A DNA stretch of 64,000 nucleotides, from contig NZ_PYFT01000002.1 of the NCBI RefSeq assembly GCF_003023845.1, forward strand, positions 62,001 to 126,000, given 5' to 3'. Position numbers and translations under genes: made by a program. Positions 53,945-62,618 of this stretch are shown in pieces (position 1 is the stretch's first letter; every line of letters begins with the position of its first letter). This stretch comes from Adhaeribacter arboris. GTDB taxonomy: Bacteria; Bacteroidota; Bacteroidia; Cytophagales; Hymenobacteraceae. Below the pieces are notes generated by a model. It did not search any database, had not been told where the DNA came from, and saw only the letters and a list, made by a program, of their open reading frames with translations.

Positions 53945-54376
53945 TTACTTTTTAGAAACGGAACGGAGATAAGCCTTAATGGCTAACGTGTATTCTTTCT
54001 GTACTTCTATCATCTCCTTGAAGCAGGTACTATATTCGGCAATAAACTTCTGATCCACCATATTATTCTTATCCAGATAATTCACGTACCGGGCTATTTG
54101 ATTGATGTTGTTACCGACCTTGTTTAATTCGGGATTTAGTCTGTTCAGTGCCTTAAATAAAGATTGTGGGTTATGGTTGGTGCTGTTAGTCTTGGATAGT
54201 AACTTATTTCGAAAATACACTAGGGGCTGTTTCCATCCCAAATCTTCACTTTCTTTATAGAGCTGATTTCTCTCGTCTTCAGTGAATTTAATCAGCACCG
54301 GTTTATCCCGCCGCTCCTTATCGCTCTTTTTGGGCCTCCCTCCTTTTGGGTTCCAGTTTTTGATTTCTTCTTCCAT
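53945..54376 (-). CDS. MobC-like relaxosome accessory protein
   Basis: This 143-residue protein has a basic start (NPKGGRPKKSDKERRDKPVLIKFTEDERNQL) followed by the MobC segment LNRLNPELNKVGNNINQIARYVNYLDKNN. MobC proteins bind near oriT and help the relaxase melt and nick it. The gene starts about 35 bp from the paired hairpins at 54,411-54,476, the best oriT candidate. Confidence 0.88.
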   Translation of the reverse strand: MEEEIKNWNPKGGRPKKSDKERRDKPVLIKFTEDERNQLYKESEDLGWKQPLVYFRNKLLSKTNSTNHNPQSLFKALNRLNPELNKVGNNINQIARYVNYLDKNNMVDQKFIAEYSTCFKEMIEVQKEYTLAIKAYLRSVSKK

Positions 54377-54410
54377 GCTGATAAAAATTATGAGTTGCGA
54401 ATAATTTTAC

Positions 54411-54476
54411 CCTTACTTCAGGGCTCCGCCCCGAAGTAAGGCAAGAAGTTTTCGTATATACGAAAACACATCTTGC
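54411..54476. other. Candidate origin of transfer (two adjacent hairpins)
   Basis: Hairpin 1: CTTACTTC (54,412-54,419) pairs with GAAGTAAG (54,433-54,440), and inside it GGGC pairs with GCCC around loop TCC. Hairpin 2: the perfect 18-bp palindrome TTTTCGTATATACGAAAA (54,449-54,466), enclosed by GCAAGA (54,441) and TCTTGC (54,471). The pair lies 35 bp upstream of the mobC-like gene, the usual place for oriT in this group. The nick site cannot be named. Confidence 0.55.
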
Positions 54477-54614
54477 AAAGCGAACTCCATTAAGGCCAAT
54501 AGTGATTATTTATTGCAAAGTTTATTCCGATATGCTGTTTCTAACAAAAGGGAGGCAAGTTTATGATAAAGGTTTCAAATTATTTATAGCGTAGATCCAG
54601 ATGGATCCAAATGG

Positions 54615-54896
54615 TTAATTGGAAGCTTTGTTCCTTGGGTGGCTTTTTAGGACTAAAGCACAAAGGGCAAGAGAATCGATGTTTAACAGTTTGGCCACTT
54701 CATCTACCTCGGAAATTTTTAAACTTGTCGGATCTTCCAGCTTTGCTTTAAATCGAATATGACTCGTATTTAGTTTTTTGGCGATGAGACTATATGGAGC
54801 AATATCGAACAAGTCCTTAAACTCATTAATCAAGCCTTGGTCAAAAAGTAATTTAGCTTTATCAAACTTTTTATTCGGCGTGGTCTCGGGGATCAT
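54615..54896 (-). CDS. Small helix-turn-helix-like protein
   Basis: This 93-residue basic protein contains a likely XRE-like helix-turn-helix (YSLIAKKLNTSHIRFKAKLEDPTSLKISEVDEVAKLLNID). A similar layout is common in small plasmid regulators. It is on the same strand as the mob genes, 240 bp upstream of mobC across the candidate oriT, so it may regulate transfer. No specific family is recognised. Confidence 0.6.
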   Translation of the reverse strand: MIPETTPNKKFDKAKLLFDQGLINEFKDLFDIAPYSLIAKKLNTSHIRFKAKLEDPTSLKISEVDEVAKLLNIDSLALCALVLKSHPRNKASN

Positions 54897-54952
54897 AGTA
54901 CTGGATTTTAATTAGCTCAATTTTGAGTACATTAAATACCTTTAGTATCAGA

Positions 54953-55177
54953 TTATATATTTATTTCGGTAAGGTATGGTTCAAGTCCAGAAATATCTTG
55001 AAATCCGGTCACGTTTTGAATTTCGTTGAGTTCGTGATTATAAATAACCTCAGCATAAAATCCACCCATATCATAGAGGTTACCTCGATCCTGGCAGCAC
55101 TCCAAGAAGTTACCAAAATGGAAAACGTGTTCCGCTCGTTCCGCAATGGTCAACCGTAAAAAGTCCGCTAGTATCAT
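54953..55177 (-). CDS. Small conserved-looking plasmid protein
   Basis: I chose the ATG at 55,177 (74 residues, MILADFLRLTIAERAEHVFHF). The longer frame to 55,246 overlaps the gene behind it and looks unlike coding sequence. The pattern of a short LADF start, GGFYAEVIYN and a LEPYLTEINI end is one I associate with small proteins of Bacteroidota mobile elements, but no function is known. It follows the stop of the gene at 55,182 by 4 bp. Confidence 0.65.
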   Translation of the reverse strand: MILADFLRLTIAERAEHVFHFGNFLECCQDRGNLYDMGGFYAEVIYNHELNEIQNVTGFQDISGLEPYLTEINI

Positions 55178-55181
55178 GATA

Positions 55182-55628
55182 CTATATTTTAACTTGGCTA
55201 CTAAACAATTTACCATCTGCATCACTGGCCAGCAGGATGGATCCATTTAGTTGTTGCGGTTTAGCCTTCCGGTATTGCAACTGATAGGTAAAAGAAAGAT
55301 GCACCTGCTTTTGACCTGCTACCCATTTCACTTTTTCAGAAGTGAACACAATTTTAGAAACCTCAAAGGGTTCTGTTTCAAACGCGGACCTTTGTTTGAT
55401 GTCCCGAATTATAGCGGCTTTGGTTTGGCTCAAGTAATCTACTTCTGCGGTATTACTGTACCGCGCTTCTTCATACTTAACTCTCCTAGCTCGCAAGTTA
55501 TCATTGTGTTTAATATTGTTGACCTGGGTCGTGTTTTTTCCCTTGATTAAAACTAATAATGCTGTTGGGCCGGTAAAGCTCACTAGGGCAGCTCCGAATA
55601 CCAGGATACCGATGTATTTTAGTTTCAT
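55182..55628 (-). CDS. Membrane-anchored protein of unknown function
   Basis: This 148-residue protein has an N-terminal signal anchor (YIGILVFGAALVSFTGPTALLVLI). A charged linker and a beta-rich C-terminal part (KVKWVAGQKQVHLSFTYQLQYR) follow. I do not recognise the family. It forms an operon with the small gene after it. Possible roles are entry exclusion or a cell-envelope function, but nothing in the sequence decides. Confidence 0.65.
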   Translation of the reverse strand: MKLKYIGILVFGAALVSFTGPTALLVLIKGKNTTQVNNIKHNDNLRARRVKYEEARYSNTAEVDYLSQTKAAIIRDIKQRSAFETEPFEVSKIVFTSEKVKWVAGQKQVHLSFTYQLQYRKAKPQQLNGSILLASDADGKLFSSQVKI

Positions 55629-55717
55629 AAGCTGAATATAAAAGCATCATTGTAAATATGTCAGTTTTAAATAGAAAAGTGAAGGTTTTAAACACAATTT
55701 TTTTTTGCATTGAATAA

Positions 55718-55745
55718 AAAAGCCTACCTTTTACGGGTAGGCTTT
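55718..55745 (-). terminator. Terminator of the ardC gene
   Basis: AAAGCCTACC (55,718-55,727) pairs perfectly with GGTAGGCTTT (55,736-55,745) around an 8-nt loop, 6 bp after the ardC stop. On the minus strand the stem is followed by TTTTATT, as expected for an intrinsic terminator. Confidence 0.8.
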
Positions 55746-55750
55746 AAATA

Positions 55751-56695
55751 TTAAACTTCTATTGCTTCGGTATCCTGTTGTTCTTGATCCTGGTGTTCGG
55801 GTTTGTGACCCAGAATAAAACCGGCTGCCTTAAATGCTTTGGTGCTAGCATATATAATCATGGTTTTATCATCCTTTAGCTTCTTGATCCAACCCTGTAA
55901 ATAAGCTACTGAGTTTTCGAAAACTATTTCTTTAATTCCTGTAAAAGCATTCAAGAAACTCGCTCCCATCTCTGCTACTAATTCTTCTTTGGAATAATTT
56001 ATATCTCCAAATTGGGTTGCTTTATCTTCTTCGGTAAAGCGGTTTAATCTTATCTCGTGGCCAGTAGAATGAATTAACTCATGAAATAAAGTAGAATGGT
56101 AGGCCTGAGCATTGATGAAGGTTTTAATATCAGGCATCTGAACCTTGTCAAAAGCCGGTAAATAGTAAGCTTCTGAACCACCGTGTTCTATCCATGGTGC
56201 CGGTTCCAGATAGTTATTTACAACATTCTGGCAAGCTTCTATAATTTGATTGTCAGTCCGCTCTACATCACCCGGAAGATTAAAACTAACACCTTCTACC
56301 TGGTCAATATTAAATACGGTCCACATGAAAGGCACAAACTTGGTTTGTACTATATCCTTGGTTTCGCCGGCTGGAGTAGTCTTCTCTCCTATCTTATTAT
56401 TAAATATTTTCCAGAAGATAATCTGAGTGCCCTTTTCACCTTTTCTCACATTACCTCCTAAATCTTTAGCCTGTTTAAAGGTTAAAAAGTACGGAGTTTT
56501 ATATTTTCTTTTCCCCGTAATGTAGTTAAGGTAAAAAGCGTTAAAGCCTTCGTACGCACGATCCGATACGTAATTTTTAGGCAATCCATACGAGCTCCAC
56601 GGCTTTTTCCAGAAAACTTTACCTTGCTCTAATTGAGCGATTACTTCATTTGTTACTTCTTCGGCTAACTGGGTGAATTTTTGGTTAGAGGTCAT
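55751..56695 (-). CDS. ardC: ArdC-family antirestriction protein
   Basis: This 314-residue protein starts at the ATG at 56,695 (a TTG 15 bp earlier is less likely). It has the ArdC N-terminal ssDNA-binding domain (VIAQLEQGKVFWKKPWSS to YFLTFKQAKDLGGNVRKGEKG). A C-terminal zincin domain contains the HExxH motif in TLFHELIHSTGHE and the downstream EELVAEMGASFLN helix. ArdC protects incoming single-stranded plasmid DNA from restriction in the recipient. It has its own promoter and terminator. Confidence 0.92.
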   Translation of the reverse strand: MTSNQKFTQLAEEVTNEVIAQLEQGKVFWKKPWSSYGLPKNYVSDRAYEGFNAFYLNYITGKRKYKTPYFLTFKQAKDLGGNVRKGEKGTQIIFWKIFNNKIGEKTTPAGETKDIVQTKFVPFMWTVFNIDQVEGVSFNLPGDVERTDNQIIEACQNVVNNYLEPAPWIEHGGSEAYYLPAFDKVQMPDIKTFINAQAYHSTLFHELIHSTGHEIRLNRFTEEDKATQFGDINYSKEELVAEMGASFLNAFTGIKEIVFENSVAYLQGWIKKLKDDKTMIIYASTKAFKAAGFILGHKPEHQDQEQQDTEAIEV

Positions 56696-56738
56696 TAGGG
56701 TTAGTTTCAAAGTGCTGCTGTTTGATTAATTACTTATA

Positions 56739-56746
56739 CAAATATA
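56739..56746 (-). promoter_or_regulatory. -7 box of ardC
   Basis: On the minus strand TATATTTG fits TAnnTTTG, 43 bp before the ATG at 56,695. The surrounding AT-rich sequence with TATAAAACG and TATACA words resembles the palindrome region before the M23 gene. Confidence 0.45.
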
Positions 56747-57071
56747 TACGTTTTATACATAAATGTGTTTGTTTTGTACATATTTATTTATACACAAAAT
56801 CAAGTACTTTTTCTTCCCTTTTGTAAAAAACATATTATTTCAGACTCTCAATTGTACGCCCGATTTTAAAATTTATGAAATATGGTTTTCCTTTCAAGAT
56901 TAAGCAATGCAGATAATTGTGAACAAAGTAATAAAAGAATATTAGAGATATAATATTGAAGTAACATTAAACATATTTATTACTTTTAACAAAATATGGT
57001 TAGTAACTTTTATTATCGGTAAGTATTCTATTAATTTGAAGATTGATAGAAACAAAATCTTAAAGCAACAA

Positions 57072-57842
57072 ATGAAAGTATTTGCCCTTCTCAATCACAA
57101 AGGTGGTGTTGGAAAAACCACTAGTACCATTAATATTGGTGCAGCACTTAATAGAGCGGGTAAATCTGTTTTGCTGATTGACTTAGATCCACAAGCTAAT
57201 TTATCGCAAAGTTTAGGCATTCAAGAACCAGCTCAGACGATTTATGGCATTATCAAAGGCGATTACCTCGCTAGTGATGCAGTATTGAATATCAGGCCAG
57301 GGTTAGATGTGATACCATCGACCTTAGATTTAAGTGGTTCTGAAATAGAATTGAGCACTAAAATAGGTCGGGAGCTTATTTTACGGGAAGCAATTGAACC
57401 ATTAAAAAAGAAGTACGACTTTATCCTGATTGACTGCCCTCCCTCACTAGGTCTGCTTACGGTTAATGCCTTAACTGCTTCTGATAAAATTCTGATCCCG
57501 CTGCAAGCCGAATTCCTAGCTATGCAGGGGCTTGCCAAAATGTTAGAAGTAGTTTCAATAATTCAGAAACATCTGAACAAATCCTTAGAGTTAGGAGGTG
57601 TTTTCATTACCCAGTATGACAGCCGTAAGGTTCTTAATAAAAATGTATTTGATACTATCACAGAACACTTTCCGAAAAAAGTCTTCGCTACCAAAATTCG
57701 CGATAATGTTGCTTTGGCAGAGGCACCAGCTACTGGCCAAGACATCTTTACTTATAACAGTAAAAGCGCGGGTGCAGCCGATTATGAGTCATTAGCAGAA
57801 GAGATATTATCCAAACATACAAAGAAGAAAAGCACCAAATAA
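57072..57842 (+). CDS. parA: Plasmid partition ATPase ParA
   Basis: I chose the ATG at 57,072 (256 residues) over a TTG 36 bp upstream because the fold starts there (MKVFALLNHKGGVGKTTSTINIG). It has the deviant Walker A KGGVGKTT, LLIDLDPQANLSQSLG, FILIDCPPSLGLLTVNAL, and the QAEFLAMQGLAKMLEVV segment of Soj/ParA proteins. It segregates the plasmid together with a small DNA-binding partner, here the gene at 57,877. Confidence 0.92.
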   Translation: MKVFALLNHKGGVGKTTSTINIGAALNRAGKSVLLIDLDPQANLSQSLGIQEPAQTIYGIIKGDYLASDAVLNIRPGLDVIPSTLDLSGSEIELSTKIGRELILREAIEPLKKKYDFILIDCPPSLGLLTVNALTASDKILIPLQAEFLAMQGLAKMLEVVSIIQKHLNKSLELGGVFITQYDSRKVLNKNVFDTITEHFPKKVFATKIRDNVALAEAPATGQDIFTYNSKSAGAADYESLAEEILSKHTKKKSTK

Positions 57843-57876
57843 CACAATAGTAAGAACATAAAGTAATATTAGTAAT

Positions 57877-58167
57877 ATGGCTAAGAAAAATTTCTCAGGC
57901 GGTTTAGGCAGCTTGCTACAGAAAACAACTGAAAAGACGGAGCAGGAAAAAGTGCAGAATTCGAATCAAGCAGAAGAAGCTACAAACTTTACCGAGCGCC
58001 GCACTACATTAATTATAAGGGAAGATTACTTAGATAAAATAAATGCAATAGCTTATTGGGACAGAACCTTAATTAAGGACCAAGTTAATGCTGCTTTTGC
58101 TGCATACATAAAGCAATACGAAATGGAAAATGGTGAAATTAAGGTAGCTCCTCCTAAAAAGAAATAG
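57877..58167 (+). CDS. Small ParB-like partition partner
   Basis: This 96-residue protein has a disordered, charged N-terminal half. Its C-terminal ribbon-helix-helix-like segment is ERRTTLIIREDYLDKINAIAYWDRTLIKDQVNAAFAAYIKQYEM. This layout is typical of small partition proteins that replace ParB on plasmids. It starts 34 bp after parA. ATTAGTAATAT overlaps its ATG, and the same motif occurs several times in the AT-rich region near 61.8 kb, which suggests centromere binding and autoregulation (inference). Confidence 0.75.
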   Translation: MAKKNFSGGLGSLLQKTTEKTEQEKVQNSNQAEEATNFTERRTTLIIREDYLDKINAIAYWDRTLIKDQVNAAFAAYIKQYEMENGEIKVAPPKKK

Positions 58168-58939
58168 TAACTATTAAATTCTAAAGTTAAATAAGTTTTA
58201 AGTAAGTAATTCTTTAAACAATTTCTGCTGACGCTGTAGATTATCTTGTTTACCTGGTGTTTGGGTATCACTTTCAAAATCACCAATGTGTGATACCAAT
58301 AGGCCAAGTGATTCTGCTGAGAACGGGCTTTGAGCATGGGCACTTTTTAAAACTCGTTAACTGTTTGAAACTTTAAGTGCAATCCTTGGTCTGAAATAGG
58401 TGCCATTGCCGAGTTCGGCGACGAATAGGTTTACCCAATGGCCGGGATTGTTGGTGATACCAAAAGCAATGTCTCCGTTTAGGGTAACTATCTTGAAGAG
58501 TTTAAGAAAAAATATTTTAGCTTTATTTCTAGCCATATAGCCAAGAATTTGTAATTCCATGTCAACTGGTTCAAGTTTAGGTAACTAGTCTCCCAGCTAA
58601 TGCTTACTTTATGATTGCTTTATAGTATAGTCAAGAATTTGTAACCGCTTCGGTAGCCGAATTCACCAGATGAGGACTAACTATATCCTATAATTAAAAC
58701 GTACTTGCCGCAGAAAATCACTAATCACATCATGGCTTATGCTTATTTGTCGGTTAGTTACGTTTATGCAGATGTAATCGAAAGGTGTACTCAATATAAA
58801 TTCAATATATTCCTTTTACTTTGACTAGAAAACTTTCGAGTAAGTTCCTATCCTTGGAAATAAGCGAAAATCATTTATTTATTTAATTTACTATATATTA
58901 AGATTTGCTAAAATTTTTAGCCATTTGGAAGCTTACTTC

Positions 58940-58961
58940 ACTTATAAAACCTGTTTTTTCG
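58940..58961 (-). repeat. Isolated inverted iteron upstream of rep
   Basis: ACTTATAAAACCTGTTTTTT at 58,940-58,959 is the reverse complement of the iteron core (AAACAGnTTTTATAAGT type) and matches the copies found downstream of rep, including the CG that follows. Confidence 0.6.
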
Positions 58962-59145
58962 CCCGGCCCAGTTTCCTTCCTGTATCAGATCTTTTTTGAC
59001 TTGATTTCCTTGATTCCATTGTTTGTGCCGAAATTAAATAACCTAATTTCCTTATTCAGATCACAACTTTGTGATTATTTGAAATTATTTGAATTATTTG
59101 TAATAGCCATAAATCGTTGATTATTAATTATATATTTGGTTTTTA

Positions 59146-59263
59146 AAACAGAAATGATAAGTCAATAAACAGAAATGATAAGTCAATAAACAGAAATGAT
59201 AAGTCACAAAAACAGATTTCATAAGTTAATTAAACAGATTTCATAAGTTAAAAAACAGAAATG
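59146..59263 (+). repeat. Iteron array of the replication origin
   Basis: Six direct repeats start at 59,146, 59,167, 59,188, 59,210, 59,232 and 59,253 (period 21-22). The first three read AAACAGAAATGATAAGTC, the next two AAACAGATTTCATAAGTT, and the last is partial. They end about 50 bp before the rep ATG, where the initiator should bind. Confidence 0.85.
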
Positions 59264-59310
59264 TTTAAAGTCTCTGTTTTTTCTCAAGCCTTTTATATAA
59301 ATTGGGCTCC

Positions 59311-60237
59311 ATGGAACAGCTGGAAATTAAAGAAACCAAAATCCAGGTACGACATCATAATGTAATAACTAATGCCAGGCACGAACTCTCAGCGGTTCAA
59401 CTGGACATATACTTTATGATGCTCTCTCGGTTAAAGCCTGGTGATAGCAAGGACACCAAGTATATTATCAGTGTTAAAGAAATCGAGGAGTTAACCGGCC
59501 GACAATGGAATTACCAGCAGCTGCGGGAAGCTACTGCTGGCCTGATAGGCAAGGTGTTCGAAATCGAAGAAGAGGATGGACTACTCCAGGTGGCCATGAT
59601 GAGTAGCGCCAAATACTTAAAAGGACAAGGCCGCATTCAACTTTCTATAGCTGAAGATTTAAAGCCATACTTGGTAGACCTGAAAAATAATTTTACCAGT
59701 TTCCAGCTATTCTGTGTACTTTCCATGACTTCCAAATACGCTAAATGGCTTTATGTGCAGTTTTCCAGGTGGAAAGATTTAGGTGCTATGACTTTCGAAG
59801 TGGAGCAGTTACGATATCGGTTAAACTTGAAAGACCCATCCGGTAAAGCTCCAGAACAATATAAGCAATGGGGTCAATTTAAGGATTATGTGTTAGAACC
59901 AGCTATTCGGCAAATTAATGAAGTATCAGATCTACGAGTGGCCTATGCTGTAACAGAAAAGAAAGGTAAATCCATTCACAAACTTACCTTTACCATTAAG
60001 ATGGTTTCCCACGTACAAACGGTTATTCCTTTCGAGTCTGAAGAATTAGATCGGGAAGCAGCCCAGCTGAAAGGACGTCTAAGAGACATTGGAATACTGG
60101 ACACTAACCTTATCAACAAAATTCTTAATAGCACAGAGCTCCGAAAAAAAGCCAATAAATGCCTCTACGATATCTCACTTCGCCGGAAAGATATAATAAA
60201 TCCAGGTGGTTACTTCCGGACAACATTGGGAATATAA
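59311..60237 (+). CDS. Replication initiator protein (Rep_3 superfamily)
   Basis: I chose the ATG at 59,311 (308 residues); a TTG 9 bp upstream is possible. The N-terminal winged helix shows the Rep_3 motif VITNARHELSAVQLDIYFMMLSRL. A second winged helix contains SKYAKWLYVQFSRWKD and the LNLKDPSGKAPEQYKQWGQFKDYVLEPAIRQIN segment. Such proteins bind iterons to start replication and, at high level, to shut it off by handcuffing. Iterons on both sides fit this. Length is normal. Confidence 0.9.
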   Translation: MEQLEIKETKIQVRHHNVITNARHELSAVQLDIYFMMLSRLKPGDSKDTKYIISVKEIEELTGRQWNYQQLREATAGLIGKVFEIEEEDGLLQVAMMSSAKYLKGQGRIQLSIAEDLKPYLVDLKNNFTSFQLFCVLSMTSKYAKWLYVQFSRWKDLGAMTFEVEQLRYRLNLKDPSGKAPEQYKQWGQFKDYVLEPAIRQINEVSDLRVAYAVTEKKGKSIHKLTFTIKMVSHVQTVIPFESEELDREAAQLKGRLRDIGILDTNLINKILNSTELRKKANKCLYDISLRRKDIINPGGYFRTTLGI

Positions 60238-60415
60238 ACTTATAAAACCTGTTTTTGTAGCTTATAAAATCTGTTTATACTCCTTAAAAAACTACTTTAA
60301 AAAACAGATTTTATAAGTGGTATAATCTGTTTATAGACATATAAAATCTATTTTTTTGATATATAACTTATAAACCCTGTTTTTTCGTTTCTTAGCTTAT
60401 AAAACCTGTTTTTAG
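60238..60415. repeat. Second iteron cluster downstream of rep, mostly inverted
   Basis: Copies of the iteron lie directly behind the rep stop. Inverted copies (ACTTATAAAACCTGTTTTT type) start at about 60,238, 60,260, 60,339, 60,366 and 60,395, a forward copy (AAACAGATTTTATAAGT) lies at 60,302-60,318, and a partial copy lies near 60,319-60,333. They are less regular than the upstream array and resemble incompatibility (inc) repeats that control copy number. Confidence 0.7.
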
Positions 60416-60556
60416 TATTCAATTTTCTCAAAGGCATCTGCAATCTTCAAATTGTAATTTCTTTTGTCTCAAAAGAGCCTTAATGGTTAGATTACTTTCT
60501 ATATCACAGTTTTCTTTCAACTTACGAGATACCAAATCAAATGCTACTTCTAGGTT

Positions 60557-61237
60557 TTAAGCATTAATCAAGCGATTGTAGATTCTTTGCACTTGAACAG
60601 CCTGGAATGCCCCTCCCCTACTAGCTCTAAATCCGGCATTGTTTAGTTCCAATGCAATATCTTTCCAGGACTTATTTTGCTGGCGGTGTAGCTGGATAAG
60701 CGCTGCCGCCCGTTTATTGTTTTCATTTGCTCTAGCCTTTTTTTTATTTACTGCTACTGCTAAACTATTAGCAGTCTTATTTATAAAGGGAGTACTTGCT
60801 TTCCGCCACTCGCCCAGCCGTTTGGTTTTTTCAGCTAAAGCATTGGCGGTTCTCAGGCTGATCAACTCCCGCTCCCGGTCAGCGATAGCCATAAACAAAG
60901 TAAGCGTAAATTTATCCAAGTTCGGAATATCACAACTCTCTAACCTACCGTCTAGTTCAGAATAAATCCAAAGCGCTTGTTCGGTGTTACGGCTTAACCG
61001 GTCAATCTTGGCCACTACTAGCACTGCTTTTTCTTTTTTGCATAAAGCCAACGCCTGCTGTAACTTCGGTCGGTTGCTAATATCCTTGCCACTGACATTT
61101 TCAGTAAACTCGGCAATTACATTCTTGCCGGTGTAAAAATGGTCGAGGTAAGTTTGTTGAGATTGCAACCCCAATCCGGATTCGCCTTGTTTTTTGGTGG
61201 ATACTCTAATATAAGTAACGTACTTAGTTTCCTGCAT
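60557..61237 (-). CDS. Serine resolvase/invertase-type recombinase of the plasmid backbone
   Basis: This 226-residue protein has a serine recombinase catalytic domain: YIRVSTKKQGESGLGLQSQ with Ser13, LVVAKIDRLSRNTEQ with the catalytic Arg, and the FMAIADRERELISLRTANAL helix. A C-terminal DNA-binding part (SWKDIALELNNAGFRASRGGAF) follows. It differs from the recombinase at 21,456. Being next to rep with a 42-bp palindrome at its start, it probably resolves plasmid multimers. Confidence 0.88.
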   Translation of the reverse strand: MQETKYVTYIRVSTKKQGESGLGLQSQQTYLDHFYTGKNVIAEFTENVSGKDISNRPKLQQALALCKKEKAVLVVAKIDRLSRNTEQALWIYSELDGRLESCDIPNLDKFTLTLFMAIADRERELISLRTANALAEKTKRLGEWRKASTPFINKTANSLAVAVNKKKARANENNKRAAALIQLHRQQNKSWKDIALELNNAGFRASRGGAFQAVQVQRIYNRLINA

Positions 61238-61283
61238 GGGTAAAGTCTGCCAATTTTACAGGTAAAAATACGAAAGAATTATT

Positions 61284-61325
61284 TTATTTACATTATCACT
61301 ACGCACGTAGAGGTAATGTAAATAA
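61284..61325. promoter_or_regulatory. 42-bp near-perfect palindrome before the resolvase gene (candidate res site)
   Basis: TTATTTACATTA (61,284-61,295) pairs with TAATGTAAATAA (61,314-61,325), and inside it CTACG (61,299) pairs with CGTAG (61,306) around the central CA. Only one mismatch and one wobble interrupt the symmetry. It lies 47 bp upstream of the resolvase ATG. Confidence 0.65.
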
Positions 61326-62618
61326 TAGCTTTAAGATCTTCGGCAAGTAGTAAGCCAGAAGATAATCTTCTAAAAAAAACAGTATTCCTCTTAGAACACC
61401 GACAACAGAAGAAAACATTGATGTCAGCAGTTAGGAAAATCAATTAAACCAAAAGGTGAGAAACACCACGTAAGCTCACCTAGTAATTTTATTGGCAACT
61501 ATTTGCAATTTACTTTTTATAGGAAAGAAAAATTATTTGAAACTGATGGGGAAAAGACCCTTAACACGAAGCCGATTTTATCTAGTCTGGTTAAGACCAA
61601 GAGCGGGCTTATGGCAATACCTGCTAGTCCTGAATTGGTAAGCCACCGACAACCAGAATAAACTTAGTTTATGTGTACTTAAGTGTCTGAAGACAAGTAA
61701 TAAAAAATTACAATAAACAAAGTAATATAATAATAAAATAAAAATAATAATATCTATGTTAGTTATTACAATATTAACTAAACACAAAATAGAATGATAA
61801 TATAGATGCATAATATTACACTACTACGTCAAAATATTAGTAATATAATATTTTTAATAATATTATATTACTAATGATATAATTTTTCTATCCATATGAT
61901 AATATAAACAATAATGATGTATAATATTATGCAATAATAAAGTAACATTAGTAATATAGTAAGTAAGCAACATAATAGTATAAGTAATAAAGTTATATAG
62001 TAATATAACCTTTCGTGAAAACACAATACAAGATTACGGAATTAACTTATTGATAAATTCTGTAATCCTAGATTGCAATTTGTTAGATTACTTTTTAACA
62101 AATTATTTATCTGAATGTACAGCAGATTAGAATTACAAAGTACCATTACTATAAATAAGACTATAATACTAGTAACATCAATAGTAATTCGAATAATGTG
62201 TTATTAACAACATTATAAGCCTAATAATATTATATTACTCAGAACATATATGATTATATTACTTTTATTACTTATATTTAAGTAATAAAATATGCTTTCA
62301 ATATATTGCTCACATACAGCAGAATAAAAGTTAATTTTTAAATTTTATTCCAAAATAAACAGACTGCTTCTCTACTTTTATAAAGTCAGGCACCAGTTTA
62401 ACTGATATATCAATAAAGGATTACAAAAGGGAAAAGAAAGTCTTAATATATATTACATACAAGCAACGGGTAAGTGTGAGCTTGTCAATCTAGGGTACTC
62501 TTTATAATATATATATATGAGTACAACGGTTCCAAGAGTATTTCTACCAGAAAGCTTTAGGGATTAAGAATAATTTTTAACTTGAAGGGATAAAAGCTTT
62601 ACTACACGTACCAGGCTT
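61326..62618. other. Long AT-rich non-coding region
   Basis: About 1.3 kb without a gene. The part from 61,680 to 62,300 is extremely AT-rich, built from TAATATTA and AGTAATAT words, with a 17-bp palindrome at 61,836-61,875. A 7-bp repeat AGGTGAG/CTCACCT lies at 61,454-61,481. This is the type of sequence expected for a centromere or a replication unwinding element. Confidence 0.55.
61836..61875. repeat. 17-bp perfect inverted repeat in the AT-rich region
   Basis: ATTAGTAATATAATATT (61,836-61,852) and AATATTATATTACTAAT (61,859-61,875) form a perfect inverted repeat with a 6-nt spacer. Each arm carries ATTAGTAATAT, the motif that also overlaps the start of the small partition gene at 57,877. 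Confidence 0.7.

Larger units (their letters stand above)
58168..59310. other. Region between par and rep genes
   Basis: About 1.1 kb without a certain gene. It holds ATAGYCAAGAATTTGTAA twice (58,537-58,554 and 58,627-58,644), one inverted iteron (58,940-58,961) and the main iteron array (59,146-59,263). A 67-codon minus-strand frame (58,357-58,560) is possible but unsupported. The right half is AT-rich and probably belongs to the replication origin. Confidence 0.5.

Noticed and set aside
58357-58560. 67-codon minus-strand frame between parB-like and rep genes
   Set aside because: It has no family, no start signal and no operon context. The end (NNPGHWVNLFVAELGNG) looks partly protein-like, so it may be a remnant, but evidence is insufficient.
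59146-59263. Short direct repeats resembling a CRISPR array
   Set aside because: The period is 21-22 with spacers of only 3-4 bp, and they precede a Rep_3 gene. These are iterons.
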